The notes under the pieces are model-generated. The model was given only the letters and a program-made list of their open reading frames with translations, made no database searches and was not told the origin of the DNA. Source: Mycobacterium sp. IS-1590 (GTDB taxonomy: Bacteria; Actinomycetota; Actinomycetes; Mycobacteriales; Mycobacteriaceae). From it: 64,000 nt of DNA. The DNA is taken from positions 248,001-312,000 of the forward strand of contig NZ_LQIW01000012.1 of the NCBI RefSeq assembly GCF_001500025.1, given 5' to 3'. The position numbers and the translations under genes are program-made. Shown piece by piece: positions 54,748-63,217 of the stretch. Numbering within the stretch: the stretch's first letter is position 1; each line of letters begins with the position of its first letter.

Positions 54748-55615
54748 GCGCGTCGAGAAACTCCAGCATCGCAGATACCACGACGTCGGGCCGATCCCGC
54801 TGAACCCAATGTGCCGCGCCCGCAACGACTTCGAGGTGAGCCTGCGGTATCAGTTCGGCCGCGGCCCGCGCCGCCGACAGCGGCACGCTGGTGTCCTTGT
54901 CGCCGTGAACGATCAGCGCCGGACGCGGAAACGTCGCGAGCCGGTCGCGGTAGTCGGTGGCAAGACGGTTCCACCGGACCTGGTCGCGCTGCCACTGTCC
55001 GAACGCGTCGAACGCGTGATCCGTGCGGGCAGCCGCCATGATCTCGTCGACCAGCTCGGGTGTGCGCGCCGCGGGGTCACCGATCAACGCCGGCATCACC
55101 CACTCCATGGCACGCCTGCTTCGCCCCGACCACCGGCTCACCGCACTCAGCAGTCCGGTGCGCACCATGGCCCAGGTCAGGACCTGCCGGACTCCCGACA
55201 GCGGTCCGTCAGACAGTCGGGACATGAACCCGTAACTGCCCAACAGCATTGCCCCCGTGACCTTTTGCGGCCGGTCCAGCACGTGCCCGATCGTCATCCC
55301 ACCACCGAGCGACAGACCGCCGACCGCGTAACGGTCCAACCCAAGCGCGTCGACGAAGTCCCCGACGTAGCCGACCAACCGATCCTGAGTCGACGGCCAA
55401 GGCGCCGGCGGGCTGTCGCCGTAGCCCGGATGGTCCGGAGCGAGCACGCGGTAGCCGCCGGCCGCGAGCCTCGGTCCGACACCACCCCAGGACAGCGATG
55501 CGCTGTCCACTCCGGCGCCGTGCAGCAGCACCACCGTCGGCGCGCCAGCCTGATCGGGCGCCCATTCGAGGTAACCGACCGGCCCCCACGACAGCCGAAC
55601 TGTTGCCCTTCGCAC
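54731..55615 (-). CDS. Alpha/beta hydrolase
   Basis: 294 residues: VVLLHGAGVDSASLSW for the oxyanion hole, nucleophile Ser in GLSLGGGMTIGH near residue 117, acid Asp in IVHGDKDTSVP and catalytic His in AGAAHWVQRDRP. GTG start at 55615 decided by AAGGAGG 5 bases upstream. General esterase/lipase-like enzyme; substrate not predictable. Confidence 0.88.
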   Translation of the reverse strand: MRRATVRLSWGPVGYLEWAPDQAGAPTVVLLHGAGVDSASLSWGGVGPRLAAGGYRVLAPDHPGYGDSPPAPWPSTQDRLVGYVGDFVDALGLDRYAVGGLSLGGGMTIGHVLDRPQKVTGAMLLGSYGFMSRLSDGPLSGVRQVLTWAMVRTGLLSAVSRWSGRSRRAMEWVMPALIGDPAARTPELVDEIMAAARTDHAFDAFGQWQRDQVRWNRLATDYRDRLATFPRPALIVHGDKDTSVPLSAARAAAELIPQAHLEVVAGAAHWVQRDRPDVVVSAMLEFLDALSAAA

Positions 55616-55685
55616 GAGTCCTCCTTTGCGATCTCGGTGTCCGCGCAGTCGCTGAGCGATCGCTAGAGCACCGAAACCACCGTAG

Positions 55686-56588
55686 TCACGCGCGGGGGTG
55701 GGCCTGGTCGTGGACGGCGCGCAGCCGTGCGACCGTGACATGTGTGTAGAGCTGCGTGGTGGCAAGCGAGGAATGGCCGAGCAACTCCTGCACAATGCGC
55801 AGATCGGCGCCGCCTTCGAGCAGATGCGTTGCGGCGCTGTGGCGCAACCCGTGCGGTCCGATGTCGGGCGCGCCGTCGACGGCCGCGACGGTCTGGTGCA
55901 CGACGGTGCGCGCCTGGCGAGGGTCGAGCCGACGGCCACGCGCCCCCAGCAGCAGCGCCGGCCCCGAATCCGCGGTCGCCAACGCCGGCCTGCCGCGATC
56001 GAGCCACGCCGTCAGCGCATCCTGCGCCGGCGCACCGAACGGCACCGTCCGTTGTTTGTCGCCCTTGCCAAGGACCCGCAGCAGCCGCCGCGGCATGTCG
56101 ACGTCGTCGATGTCGAGTCCGCAGAGCTCGCTGACGCGAATACCGGTGGCGTACAACAACTCCACGATCAGCAGGTCGCGCAGCGCCATCGGATCGCTCT
56201 GTTCGGCCCCGGATTTCGCGGCCGCCATGGCGTCGAGTGCCTGGTCCTCGCGCAACACCGCGGGCAGCTCACGCCGAGCCTTCGGCACCTGCAACCGGGC
56301 CGCAGGATCGCCGGCGATCAACCCGCGCCGCACCGCCCACGCCGTGAACATCTTGACCGCCGACGTGCGCCGGGCCAGCGTCGTACGGGCGGCGCCGGCC
56401 GCGGCCTGGGCAGCCAGCCATGCCCGCAGCACCGGCAGGCTCAGCGCCTCGAGACCGACGTCGTGTCCGCGCTCGGACATGAACCCGAACAGCGACCGCA
56501 GATCTCCGAGATAGGCGCGGCGGGTGTGCTCGGAGCGGCCCCGCTCCAGCGCGAGGTACTCGTCGAACTCCTCGAGGACGCCTTCCAC
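55686..56588 (-). CDS. xerC: Tyrosine recombinase XerC
   Basis: Resolves chromosome dimers at dif together with XerD. 300 residues. The N-terminal SAM-like domain ([23 protein letters not shown]) is followed by the catalytic domain with Arg in [11 protein letters not shown], Lys in [26 protein letters not shown] (His and Arg), [15 protein letters not shown] (His and Tyr). GTG start 56588 gives a length close to M. tuberculosis XerC. The adjacency to viuB seen in M. tuberculosis is broken by the next 5 kb. Confidence 0.94.
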   Translation of the reverse strand: MEGVLEEFDEYLALERGRSEHTRRAYLGDLRSLFGFMSERGHDVGLEALSLPVLRAWLAAQAAAGAARTTLARRTSAVKMFTAWAVRRGLIAGDPAARLQVPKARRELPAVLREDQALDAMAAAKSGAEQSDPMALRDLLIVELLYATGIRVSELCGLDIDDVDMPRRLLRVLGKGDKQRTVPFGAPAQDALTAWLDRGRPALATADSGPALLLGARGRRLDPRQARTVVHQTVAAVDGAPDIGPHGLRHSAATHLLEGGADLRIVQELLGHSSLATTQLYTHVTVARLRAVHDQAHPRA

Positions 56589-56621
56589 GACACCAACCGT
56601 CGCAGAGTCGCACCGCAACGC

Positions 56622-57782
56622 TCAGGTGACGCGCCGCAGCGTGTCCGGAGTGAGATCGGCAAGCGTGGGATAGCCATCGACGGCCATCGTCAGATCGGCC
56701 TCGGCCAGCAGCGAACGCAGCACGTGAACGACACCGTCCACGCCGCCGAGCGCCAAGCCGTAGGCGTAGGGCCGCCCGATTCCGACGGCCGTCGCGCCGA
56801 GCGCGAGCGCTTTGACGATGTCGGACCCGCTGCGAATGCCCGAGTCGAACAACACCGGTAGCCCGTCGGCCGCCTCCACGACGCCGGGCAGGCAATCGAT
56901 GGCCGCGAGCCCGCCGTTGGCCTGTCGTCCGCCGTGATTCGAGCAGTAGATCGCGTCGACGCCCCCGTCCTTGGCGCGCCGCGCGTCGTCGGGATGGCAG
57001 ATGCCCTTGACGATGAGCGGTAGATCGGTCAGCGAACGCAGCCACGGCAGGTCGTCCCACGTCAGCGGGTTGCCGAAGAGGCCCACCCAGTGCATGACGG
57101 TGCCCTGTGGGTTCTCCTCGGGCGGCTGCGGCAGCGCGGCACGGAAGACCGGGTCGCTGGTGTAGTTGGCCAGGCAGCGGCCGCGCAGCTGCGGGAAGTT
57201 CGACGTCGACAGGTCACGCGGTCGCCAACCGGGCACCCAGGTGTCGAGGGTGACGATGATCCCCTTGTATCCCGCCGCCTCGGCGCGGTGGACGAGGCTG
57301 GCGGCCAACTCCCGGTCGGTGGGCGTGTACAGCTGGAAAAAGCCTGGCGTGTCACCGAATTCGGCGGCGACGTCCTCGAGCGGGTCCTCGGTGAGGGTCG
57401 ACACCACCATCGGCACCCCGGTGCGCGCCGCGGCGCGGGCCGTCGCGAGGTCGCCATGCCCGTCCTGCGCGCAGATGCCGATCACCCCGATCGGCGCCAT
57501 GAACACCGGCGACGGCAAGGTCATGCCGAACAGGTTGACCGAGAGGTCGCGTTCGCGGGTGGCGCGGAACATCCGCGGCATCAGGCCCCAGTTGTCGAAC
57601 GCGGTGCGATTGAGGCGCTGGGTCCGTTCGTCCCCGGCTCCTCCCGCGACGTAGGAGTACACCGACGGCGGCATGGCCGCTTCGGCCTTGGCCTCCCACT
57701 CTGCGAACGTCATCGGCAGCTTCGGCATGATGCCGGAGAGGCCCTGCAGGTAGATCTCGAACTGGTAGTTACCGAACGTCAT
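56622..57782 (-). CDS. FMN-dependent alpha-hydroxy-acid oxidase, lactate 2-monooxygenase-like
   Basis: 386 residues. Oxidises a 2-hydroxy acid with FMN. Close in layout to mycobacterial lactate 2-monooxygenase: [86 protein letters not shown] (Lys), [14 protein letters not shown] (His and Arg), [17 protein letters not shown]. The first 25 bases of this strand's coding sequence are repeated at 61880-61904. GGAGGG lies 9 bases before the ATG and is supplied by the island, not by the original upstream DNA. Confidence 0.92.
   Translation of the reverse strand: MTFGNYQFEIYLQGLSGIMPKLPMTFAEWEAKAEAAMPPSVYSYVAGGAGDERTQRLNRTAFDNWGLMPRMFRATRERDLSVNLFGMTLPSPVFMAPIGVIGICAQDGHGDLATARAAARTGVPMVVSTLTEDPLEDVAAEFGDTPGFFQLYTPTDRELAASLVHRAEAAGYKGIIVTLDTWVPGWRPRDLSTSNFPQLRGRCLANYTSDPVFRAALPQPPEENPQGTVMHWVGLFGNPLTWDDLPWLRSLTDLPLIVKGICHPDDARRAKDGGVDAIYCSNHGGRQANGGLAAIDCLPGVVEAADGLPVLFDSGIRSGSDIVKALALGATAVGIGRPYAYGLALGGVDGVVHVLRSLLAEADLTMAVDGYPTLADLTPDTLRRVT
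57758..57782. repeat. Left 25-bp direct repeat (att-like)
   Basis: Begins CGAACTGGTAGTTACCGAAC and ends at the complement of the lactate-monooxygenase ATG; perfect copy at 61880-61904; bases on both sides differ. Confidence 0.9.
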
Positions 57783-58467
57783 TCTCTAATTCCCTCCATC
57801 TACCAGATGACTTGATGTGGTATCGAAGCCACATCGCCTAGCAGAGCGCTACTGGGTCCAACATCGTCTGAATGCAGAGGACACGGCTCTGCCTGCAATC
57901 GCTGAGTTGACGGCTGACAGAATTTAAGTCGCTGCTTGACGCGTTGATTCATCAAAACGAAAGCTTCAGCTCTCGTGTAGGGCGCCGTTGCTGTCCCGTC
58001 GTCTAGTCCTCGGCGATATCCGCGTGCGGTTCGCCGACCACCAGCGGTGCCGAACCAGCCGACGCGCTGCCGAACAGTTCGCGTAGCCCACAACCGAAGA
58101 GACGGCGGCATCACGCCACCGGCTGGCGGCGGCGCTGGCACCAACCGCGTGGGAGGTGCAGGCGCCGCTGGGTGCTGTCGATCGATGCGGTACTGCCATT
58201 GCTGGGAAACCTACAGTCCACGAAGAGTATCTCTGGCTTCAGCCGCAGCAATCGTGTCGTGACGCGTCACTGGTGTGCGGCCACAGGTCACCGTTGCGGG
58301 CACAGCGCGTCTCCGAGAACACGGCAGAAGTTTAAGTCCAGGAGCAGGTCAGATCTTGGTGTCGATAAAGACCGCTCGCACGATTTTGAGGTGACCTATC
58401 TCGAAAACGATGCGTCCGAGAGTCTCGAAATTCGTGTCGCAAAGCGGACGAAGCGCAACGTTGTTGG
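57783..58467. other. Gene-poor left part of the island
   Basis: 685 bases without a supportable gene. It holds the SD of the lactate-monooxygenase-like gene (GGAGGG on the minus strand). A plus-strand open frame of 99 codons at 58172-58471 ends in a plausible-looking charged segment (DFEVTYLENDASESLEIRV) but starts in unconvincing sequence; it may be the tail of a degraded gene. Stops are spread over all frames, suggesting decay. Confidence 0.5.
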
Positions 58468-58932
58468 TTAGACCTCATCGGGCCATTCATCTCGCGAATT
58501 CATACTTCCCCAGTCACCCCGTGAATCGAGGCCATCCCAGTGGTCCCATGTCTGGCGGTGTCTGTCGCGAGGCCGGATGATTCGCCTTCGCAGTTCCAGC
58601 AGCAACTCTTCGGTGGAGGCACCGGCTAGGGCGTCGTCGGTGGCGAAGGAACGATGTCGAGGCTCGGGGCTTTCGCGGCGTAGCTTGACCACCAGGTCTT
58701 TAGGTTCGCCTCCGGCGAGAATGGTGTCAATGCTGCCCGGTGCCCAGCCCAGCTTGTTTTCCAGCATGGCGTAAGTGCCGGGGCTGGCTCTGCGGACGCC
58801 GTTCTCGATGTCGGCGAGGGTGCGCACGGTAAATTGCAGACTGCTCGCGAAGTCGGTGCGGGTGCGGTAGCCCAACTCAACACGGCGACTGACTATGTGG
58901 TGGCCGAGCCGTTCCAGGGAATGTCGGTCCAT
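58468..58932 (-). CDS. XRE/Cro-type helix-turn-helix protein
   Basis: 154 residues. HTH at about residues 7-65: LERLGHHIVSRRVELGYRTR, then FASSLQFTVRTLADIENGVR and TYAMLENKLGWAPGSIDTIL, the usual XRE pattern of phage and plasmid regulators. The C-terminal half is charged (LLLELRRRIIRPRDRHR, then WDHWDGLDSRGDW) and unrecognised. ATG 58932 is chosen; GGAGG lies 16 bases upstream. Composition is less GC-biased than the flanks. Confidence 0.8.
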   Translation of the reverse strand: MDRHSLERLGHHIVSRRVELGYRTRTDFASSLQFTVRTLADIENGVRRASPGTYAMLENKLGWAPGSIDTILAGGEPKDLVVKLRRESPEPRHRSFATDDALAGASTEELLLELRRRIIRPRDRHRQTWDHWDGLDSRGDWGSMNSRDEWPDEV

Positions 58933-59011
58933 GGCCAGATCATGACCTCCCCCGTCGACTATGTCGAGTCGCTGCACGCAATCGTTTCCATTCTGCGTGC
59001 AGAAGATGCAA

Positions 59012-59464
59012 TCACTTCCGTGGCACCCCAGCCAGATCAGCCCTGACCTGTGTAATCGTGTCCCAGAACAGTTCCTCCACCTTCTCCTTTGACAGCCCGG
59101 CCACCTCTACTCGCGGAATTCCCGCAAGTTCGCGGCGCACCACCTTGGCATCGGGCAGGGCGTCGCCTGTCCACCATTCTTGGCGGATATCGAAGTCATC
59201 GAAGCGCTCGCCAGAACGGGTATGGCGCAGCTCAGCGCGCCGCTTGCTCACCGGGACTCGCGCCCACCACGACGCCCGCCAGTACGGGCCATCGTAGGCA
59301 CTCGGGGGGGCACCGGTCTGCCATTCCTCCACGTGCACAGACTGGACTGGGGCGATGCCGTTGTAGTCCTGCACGAACCGATCCGCTTCTTCGCGATCAT
59401 CGTAGATCCGCTCGATGCGGTAGGTGTCGCCGCTGCCCGCCGTCACCACGAACACCGTCGTCAT
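59012..59464 (-). CDS. Hypothetical protein, phage/plasmid-like
   Basis: 150 residues, unrecognised. The N-terminal 60 residues (TTVFVVTAGSGDTYRIERIY, then DREEADRFVQDYN) resemble small proteins common on actinophages and integrated elements. Then a Trp-rich segment (YWRASWWARVPVSKRRAELR) and a helical end (GLSKEKVEELFWDTITQVRADL). ATG 59464 with GGGAGG 6 bases upstream. Transcribed toward the XRE gene with a 79-base gap, perhaps one operon. Confidence 0.65.
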   Translation of the reverse strand: MTTVFVVTAGSGDTYRIERIYDDREEADRFVQDYNGIAPVQSVHVEEWQTGAPPSAYDGPYWRASWWARVPVSKRRAELRHTRSGERFDDFDIRQEWWTGDALPDAKVVRRELAGIPRVEVAGLSKEKVEELFWDTITQVRADLAGVPRK

Positions 59465-60010
59465 CGCCGCCTCCCTTATCCGCTGGTGGCAGCTCAAGTG
59501 TCCCACCGCCACTGCCCTCTCACGGACTGATTCGGCGAGCACACCAAGGGACAGCCCTCTCCTGTGATTACTGAGCGAAGTCCGGCGCAGGATGAAATAA
59601 CTGGAAAATATATCTTTACACATGAGAAAATTTCCGTTACGTTCCCATCATTGCCTCGCGTCGAATTGCTGCTCAGCAGGGGCGCATCGGCTTCAGGCAC
59701 ACCTTCGATCTCCGCATGACGAAAGGAAACGCCGTGAGACATCGCCCCATGCGGTCAGTGCCACTGCCGCTGCCATTGCGGCCGCGTCGATGCACCCAGC
59801 GGCCAAACTCGCCTGCCACCGCCACGGCCTTCATGGTGTTCGAAGCGCTTGTTCCGTTTATCGACATTGCTGGATCGAGGCGCATCACCGGCGAGCCTGA
59901 AGTCGAGCGGCTGCCACAACCCGTCTGCTGACGCCGAAAGGAGAAGTCCGCAATTTGTATTCAGTCGCCCCCGCCAGGGAGGCCGGGGGCGCTCGATTCG
60001 AGGAATGAAA
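59465..60010. other. Upstream region of the PE-PPE gene
   Basis: 546 bases. Contains an AT-rich block (59590-59650) with TCTTTACACATG, a likely promoter zone. A small plus-strand frame GTG 59734 to 59931 (65 codons, Arg/Pro-rich start) has AAAGGAAA upstream, and a 17-codon frame at 59955 has AAGGAG; neither looks convincingly coding. No other feature seen. Confidence 0.4.
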
Positions 60011-61651
60011 ATGATGTTCAACGCATTGGCGTCCACCGCGAGTGCCTTATTGGTGGCGACTGTTTTCTGGGGGTCACCATCGGCAGGGACGCCACAGGTG
60101 GAGCTGTCCGCGGACGCGACGGCTCTGGTCCTCGGCGCGACCAGCTTTCCGACCCCGAACCAGTTCATCATCGACTGGACCAAAGACAAGTACGTTGCGC
60201 CGGTCTATTCCGGCCGCGATATCGATATCGAGTACATCCCGGTGACGACGCCGCAGGAGTTCTGGCCAATCACGGGCGTGTTCCGCGTGATTGGCCCGGC
60301 TCTGGCGGCGGTGGACCCACGCATCTCGCCCAAGCTCATCGCCGCTCAGTTCCCGGACGGGATGCCGCTGTGGAAACTCTCGGGCTTGTTCGACCTCACC
60401 GCCGACCAGTCGATCCGGAAAGGTGCCGACATCCTGGAGGCCCGCATTGCCCAGCAACTGGCCGACCACCCCGGGGAACCGATCATCGTCACCGGCATCT
60501 CGCAGGGCGCGGGCGTAGCGAACGTCGTCAAGGCACGGCTTGCGGAGAAGTACGCGGGCGACCCCAACCCGCCTGACATCGACTTCGTGCTGGCCGGTGA
60601 TCCGAACCTACCCAACGGTGGCTTGTTGTCGCGGTTCGACGGGCTGTACATTCCGATTCTCGACTTCTCATTCAGCGGCCCGGCACCGAGCGACACCCCG
60701 TTCGAAACCGTAGAGATCTTTCGGCAATACGACGGGTTCACCGATTTTCCGCTGTACCCGATCAACGTCGTGTCGGACGTGAACGCGCTGTTCGGGTTGA
60801 TCTTCGTGCACCTCTACCTCGGCGAGGTCAGCCTCCCCGAGGACCCAGAGATCAACTCCCCGGCGTTCGTCGGCAAGCACGGTGACACCAGCTACTACTT
60901 CTTCCGGTCTGAGAACCTGCCGTTATTTGAGCCGCTGCGCATCGCCGGTGTTCCGGAGTCAGTCATCGACGTGTTCGAGCCGTTCGTCCGCGAGATCGTC
61001 GAGCTGGGGTACGACCGCAGCATCAAGCCGTGGGAGCCCACCCCGGCGCGACTGATCCCGCGGCTCGATCCCGCGAAGGTAGCCACCGATCTCGTCACTG
61101 CTGCGACCGAGGGCATTCACAACGCCACCGCCCTCGTCTCACCGCCGCCGATCTCCCCCGCACCCGTCGCGCTTGTATCCACTGCTGACGAACCGCAGAA
61201 TGCGTCACCCCAAGCCGAGGTCCGGTCCACCGCAGAAGTCGACACGGCAACCACGGCGGCAATGACAGCGACCGAACGGGTTGACACATCCATTCAGGAT
61301 GCTCCGGCAGAACCGGTGGGCGACCGGTCGGCATCGGTAATGAGCGAGCCTTCTGCGACCGACTCCGGACAGCGAAACGAGGCATCCCAGCCGGTTAAAT
61401 CTCGCGTGCGGGATTCATCACGGGCCGAGCCGGTCAAGCCACAAGTGCGGAATCCATTGCGGGCCGAGCCGGTAAGACGTCAGGTGCGGGGCTCCTTGCG
61501 GGTCGAGCCGTCCCGGGTTGACGAGGGGGGTGTCGGGATGACTCGGCCTGACACCGCTGACAACGAGGCCGACGCAGAGGACGCGGGCGAGGACTCGCGA
61601 TCGTCATCAGATGCGTCGTCGGCAGGCTCCGATTCTCGCTCAGGTAACTAA
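60011..61651 (+). CDS. PE-PPE-domain serine esterase with repeat-rich tail
   Basis: 546 residues. Secretion-type N-terminus (hydrophobic ASTASALLVATVFW), then a PE-PPE alpha/beta-hydrolase domain from about residue 25 to 330. Its opening is ALVLGATSFPTPNQFII, its nucleophile Ser lies in VTGISQGAGVANVV, and it has DIDFVLAGDPNLPNGG, FRQYDGFTDFPLYPINVVSD and KHGDTSYYFF. The tail (about 370-546) is disordered with three 13-residue repeats ending RAEP, RAEP and RVEP at residues 458-498. Start ATG 60011 fits GAGGA six bases upstream. Cargo of the island. Confidence 0.88.
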   Translation: MMFNALASTASALLVATVFWGSPSAGTPQVELSADATALVLGATSFPTPNQFIIDWTKDKYVAPVYSGRDIDIEYIPVTTPQEFWPITGVFRVIGPALAAVDPRISPKLIAAQFPDGMPLWKLSGLFDLTADQSIRKGADILEARIAQQLADHPGEPIIVTGISQGAGVANVVKARLAEKYAGDPNPPDIDFVLAGDPNLPNGGLLSRFDGLYIPILDFSFSGPAPSDTPFETVEIFRQYDGFTDFPLYPINVVSDVNALFGLIFVHLYLGEVSLPEDPEINSPAFVGKHGDTSYYFFRSENLPLFEPLRIAGVPESVIDVFEPFVREIVELGYDRSIKPWEPTPARLIPRLDPAKVATDLVTAATEGIHNATALVSPPPISPAPVALVSTADEPQNASPQAEVRSTAEVDTATTAAMTATERVDTSIQDAPAEPVGDRSASVMSEPSATDSGQRNEASQPVKSRVRDSSRAEPVKPQVRNPLRAEPVRRQVRGSLRVEPSRVDEGGVGMTRPDTADNEADAEDAGEDSRSSSDASSAGSDSRSGN

Positions 61652-61879
61652 TGTTGCTCCATCCAGCGGGGATGGGACGACGGACAAGATGTCCTGACGG
61701 GCGCCGACGGTCGGGTCCGGAAACCGGATCCTCCGGTCGCTACCCCCGTGATAGAGAGGAGAAAAGCGGGCATAACGCTCCCTACGCCCCCATGACAGTC
61801 GTCAGAGCAAGGGTGAGAGTCAACCCGACGGCGGGCATCTAACGCACGCGTCTGTAAGTCGGCGCTAGGCGTTATCTAC
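61652..61879. other. Right flank of the island, no gene seen
   Basis: 228 bases between the PE-PPE stop and the right repeat; only short open frames. Near its end CTACC and GGTAG flank the repeat start as a small inverted repeat, similar to recombinase arm sites. Confidence 0.4.
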
Positions 61880-61904
61880 CGAACTGGTAGTTACCGAACG
61901 TCAT
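61880..61904. repeat. Right 25-bp direct repeat; 5' fragment of lactate-monooxygenase gene
   Basis: Perfect copy of 57758-57782. On the minus strand it reads as the first eight codons (MTFGNYQF) of the lactate-monooxygenase-like gene, then diverges. It lies 24 bases after the viuB stop, so it marks the gene's original start before the insertion. Confidence 0.9.
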
Positions 61905-61928
61905 GCGGCCAGCGTGCCAGGCCGCTCG

Positions 61929-62777
61929 TCAGGCGCTGGCCTCGGCCTTGGCGAGCTCGGTCTTCCACTGGCGGAAGGTCTCCTCGGTGCGGCCGCGTCG
62001 CCAGTAGCCGGAGATCGATGACGCCCATTTCGCCTCGATGCCGCGCTCCTTGCGGATGTAGGGCCGCAGGTTGTGCATGACGGCCTGGGCCTCGCCGTGG
62101 ATGAACACCTGCACCTGCCCGGGCAGCCACGGGGTCTCCTTGACCGCGGCGATCAGCGGGGCATGGTCACCGGCCTGATCCTCGGGCACCAGGTCGGCTC
62201 GCCCACCGCGATAGATCCAGCGCACCTCGACACCGTCGGGCTTCTTCAGCGGAATCTCGTCGTCGGGGCCGGCGACCTCGATGAAAACTCGCCCGATCGC
62301 GTTGTCCGGCAGCGCTTCCAGCGCGGCGCTGATCGCGGGCACCGCGGCTTCGTCGCCCGCCATCAAATGCCAGTCCGCCGCCGGATCGGGCGCATAGGCG
62401 CCGCTGGGCCCCATCAGGTAGGCGGGCTGACCGGGGGTCGCGGCCGCCGCCCATGGCCCGGCGACGCCGTGCTCACCGTGCACCACGAAGTCGATGCAGA
62501 TCTCGCGGCGCTCGGGGTCGACGCTGCGCACGGTGTAGGTGCGCACGGTGGGCCGCCGCTCCGGCGGCAGCGACGAGAACGAGTCGAGTGTCAGCGGCTG
62601 CGGCAATTGCGCCACATCGATGCCGCGATCGACGATCACGATCTTGACGTAGGCATCGGTGAACTCGTTCGGGGTGAACGTGTCGAACCCCGACCCGCCG
62701 AGAACCAGTCGAATCATGTGCGGTGTCAATTGCTCGGTACGCACCACTTCAAAGGTGTGTATCGGTCGCGCTGCCAC
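61929..62777 (-). CDS. viuB: Siderophore-interacting FAD reductase (ViuB-like)
   Basis: Reduces ferric-siderophore to release iron in the cytosol. 282 residues. FAD domain: RPTVRTYTVRSVDP (the RxYT flavin motif near residue 87) and ICIDFVVHGEHGVAGPWA; SIP C-terminal NAD(P)H domain with HLMAGDEAAVPAISAALEAL and VFIHGEAQAVMHNLRPYIRK. The GTG 62777 start is chosen because GGAGG lies 8 bases before it; ATG 62813 would add 12 residues. Rv2895c (viuB) is the neighbour of xerC in M. tuberculosis. Confidence 0.9.
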   Translation of the reverse strand: MAARPIHTFEVVRTEQLTPHMIRLVLGGSGFDTFTPNEFTDAYVKIVIVDRGIDVAQLPQPLTLDSFSSLPPERRPTVRTYTVRSVDPERREICIDFVVHGEHGVAGPWAAAATPGQPAYLMGPSGAYAPDPAADWHLMAGDEAAVPAISAALEALPDNAIGRVFIEVAGPDDEIPLKKPDGVEVRWIYRGGRADLVPEDQAGDHAPLIAAVKETPWLPGQVQVFIHGEAQAVMHNLRPYIRKERGIEAKWASSISGYWRRGRTEETFRQWKTELAKAEASA

Positions 62778-62798
62778 GAAGAATCCCTCCAAGAACTC

Positions 62799-62822
62799 GG
62801 CCGACCTGGTCATTCGTCGGCC
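62799..62822. promoter_or_regulatory. Inverted repeat upstream of viuB
   Basis: GGCCGAC (62799-62805) and GTCGGCC (62816-62822), perfect, 10 bases apart. On the minus strand it follows TATAGTCGATAA. Could be a cat-operon terminator or an operator for viuB; no iron-box consensus was seen. Confidence 0.4.
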
Positions 62823-62935
62823 TTATCGACTATACGAGCGGGCCACGCCGACCGGGGGCCCACGTCGCCGGGCCGACGGACGGCCCACGCAGGCGCACCC
62901 GCTCACGATGTTCTCGACCGCTGGCACAGCACCGC

Positions 62936-63217
62936 TCAGTTGCGGATGTCGGATGGGTGCGTCGCCAGCGGGGTCACCTCGATGAGCATGTACGGGAACA
63001 GCGGCAGACCCGAGAGGATCTGGTGCAGTTCGTCGTTGGATTCCACATCGAATATCGAGTAGTTCGCATACTCACCGACGATGCGCCAGATGTGCGGCCA
63101 TTTGCCTGCGCGTTGCAAATCCTGGCTGTAGCGCTTCTCCCGGGCCACCATCTCGTCGCGTTGCTGCGGGTCGAGGTCGGTCGGGAGGTCGACGTCCATG
63201 CGTACGTGGAAGATCAC
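62936..63217 (-). CDS. catC: Muconolactone delta-isomerase
   Basis: 93 residues. Moves the double bond of muconolactone to give 3-oxoadipate enol-lactone in the catechol ortho-cleavage pathway. Ferredoxin-like fold with IFHVRMDVDLP, REKRYSQDLQRAGKWPHIWR, YANYSIFDVESNDELHQIL and LPLFPYMLIEVTPL. The GTG start overlaps the catA stop by GTGA, so the two are coupled. Confidence 0.93.
   Translation of the reverse strand: MIFHVRMDVDLPTDLDPQQRDEMVAREKRYSQDLQRAGKWPHIWRIVGEYANYSIFDVESNDELHQILSGLPLFPYMLIEVTPLATHPSDIRN

Larger units (their letters stand above)
57758..61904. mobile_element. 4.1-kb genomic island bounded by a 25-bp direct repeat
   Basis: The repeat pair (57758-57782 and 61880-61904) is the 5' end of the lactate-monooxygenase-like gene; the outer neighbours are that gene and viuB, which would be 24 bases apart without the insert. 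Inside are an XRE gene, an unknown gene, a PE-PPE esterase, long gene-poor stretches and AT-rich DNA (59590-59650). No integrase or transposase was found, so the recombinase would act in trans or has been lost. Confidence 0.7.

Noticed and set aside
59734..59931. 65-codon frame upstream of the PE-PPE gene
   Set aside because: Has a fair ribosome site but an Arg/Pro-rich translation with no recognisable fold; kept only as a note in the intergenic entry.
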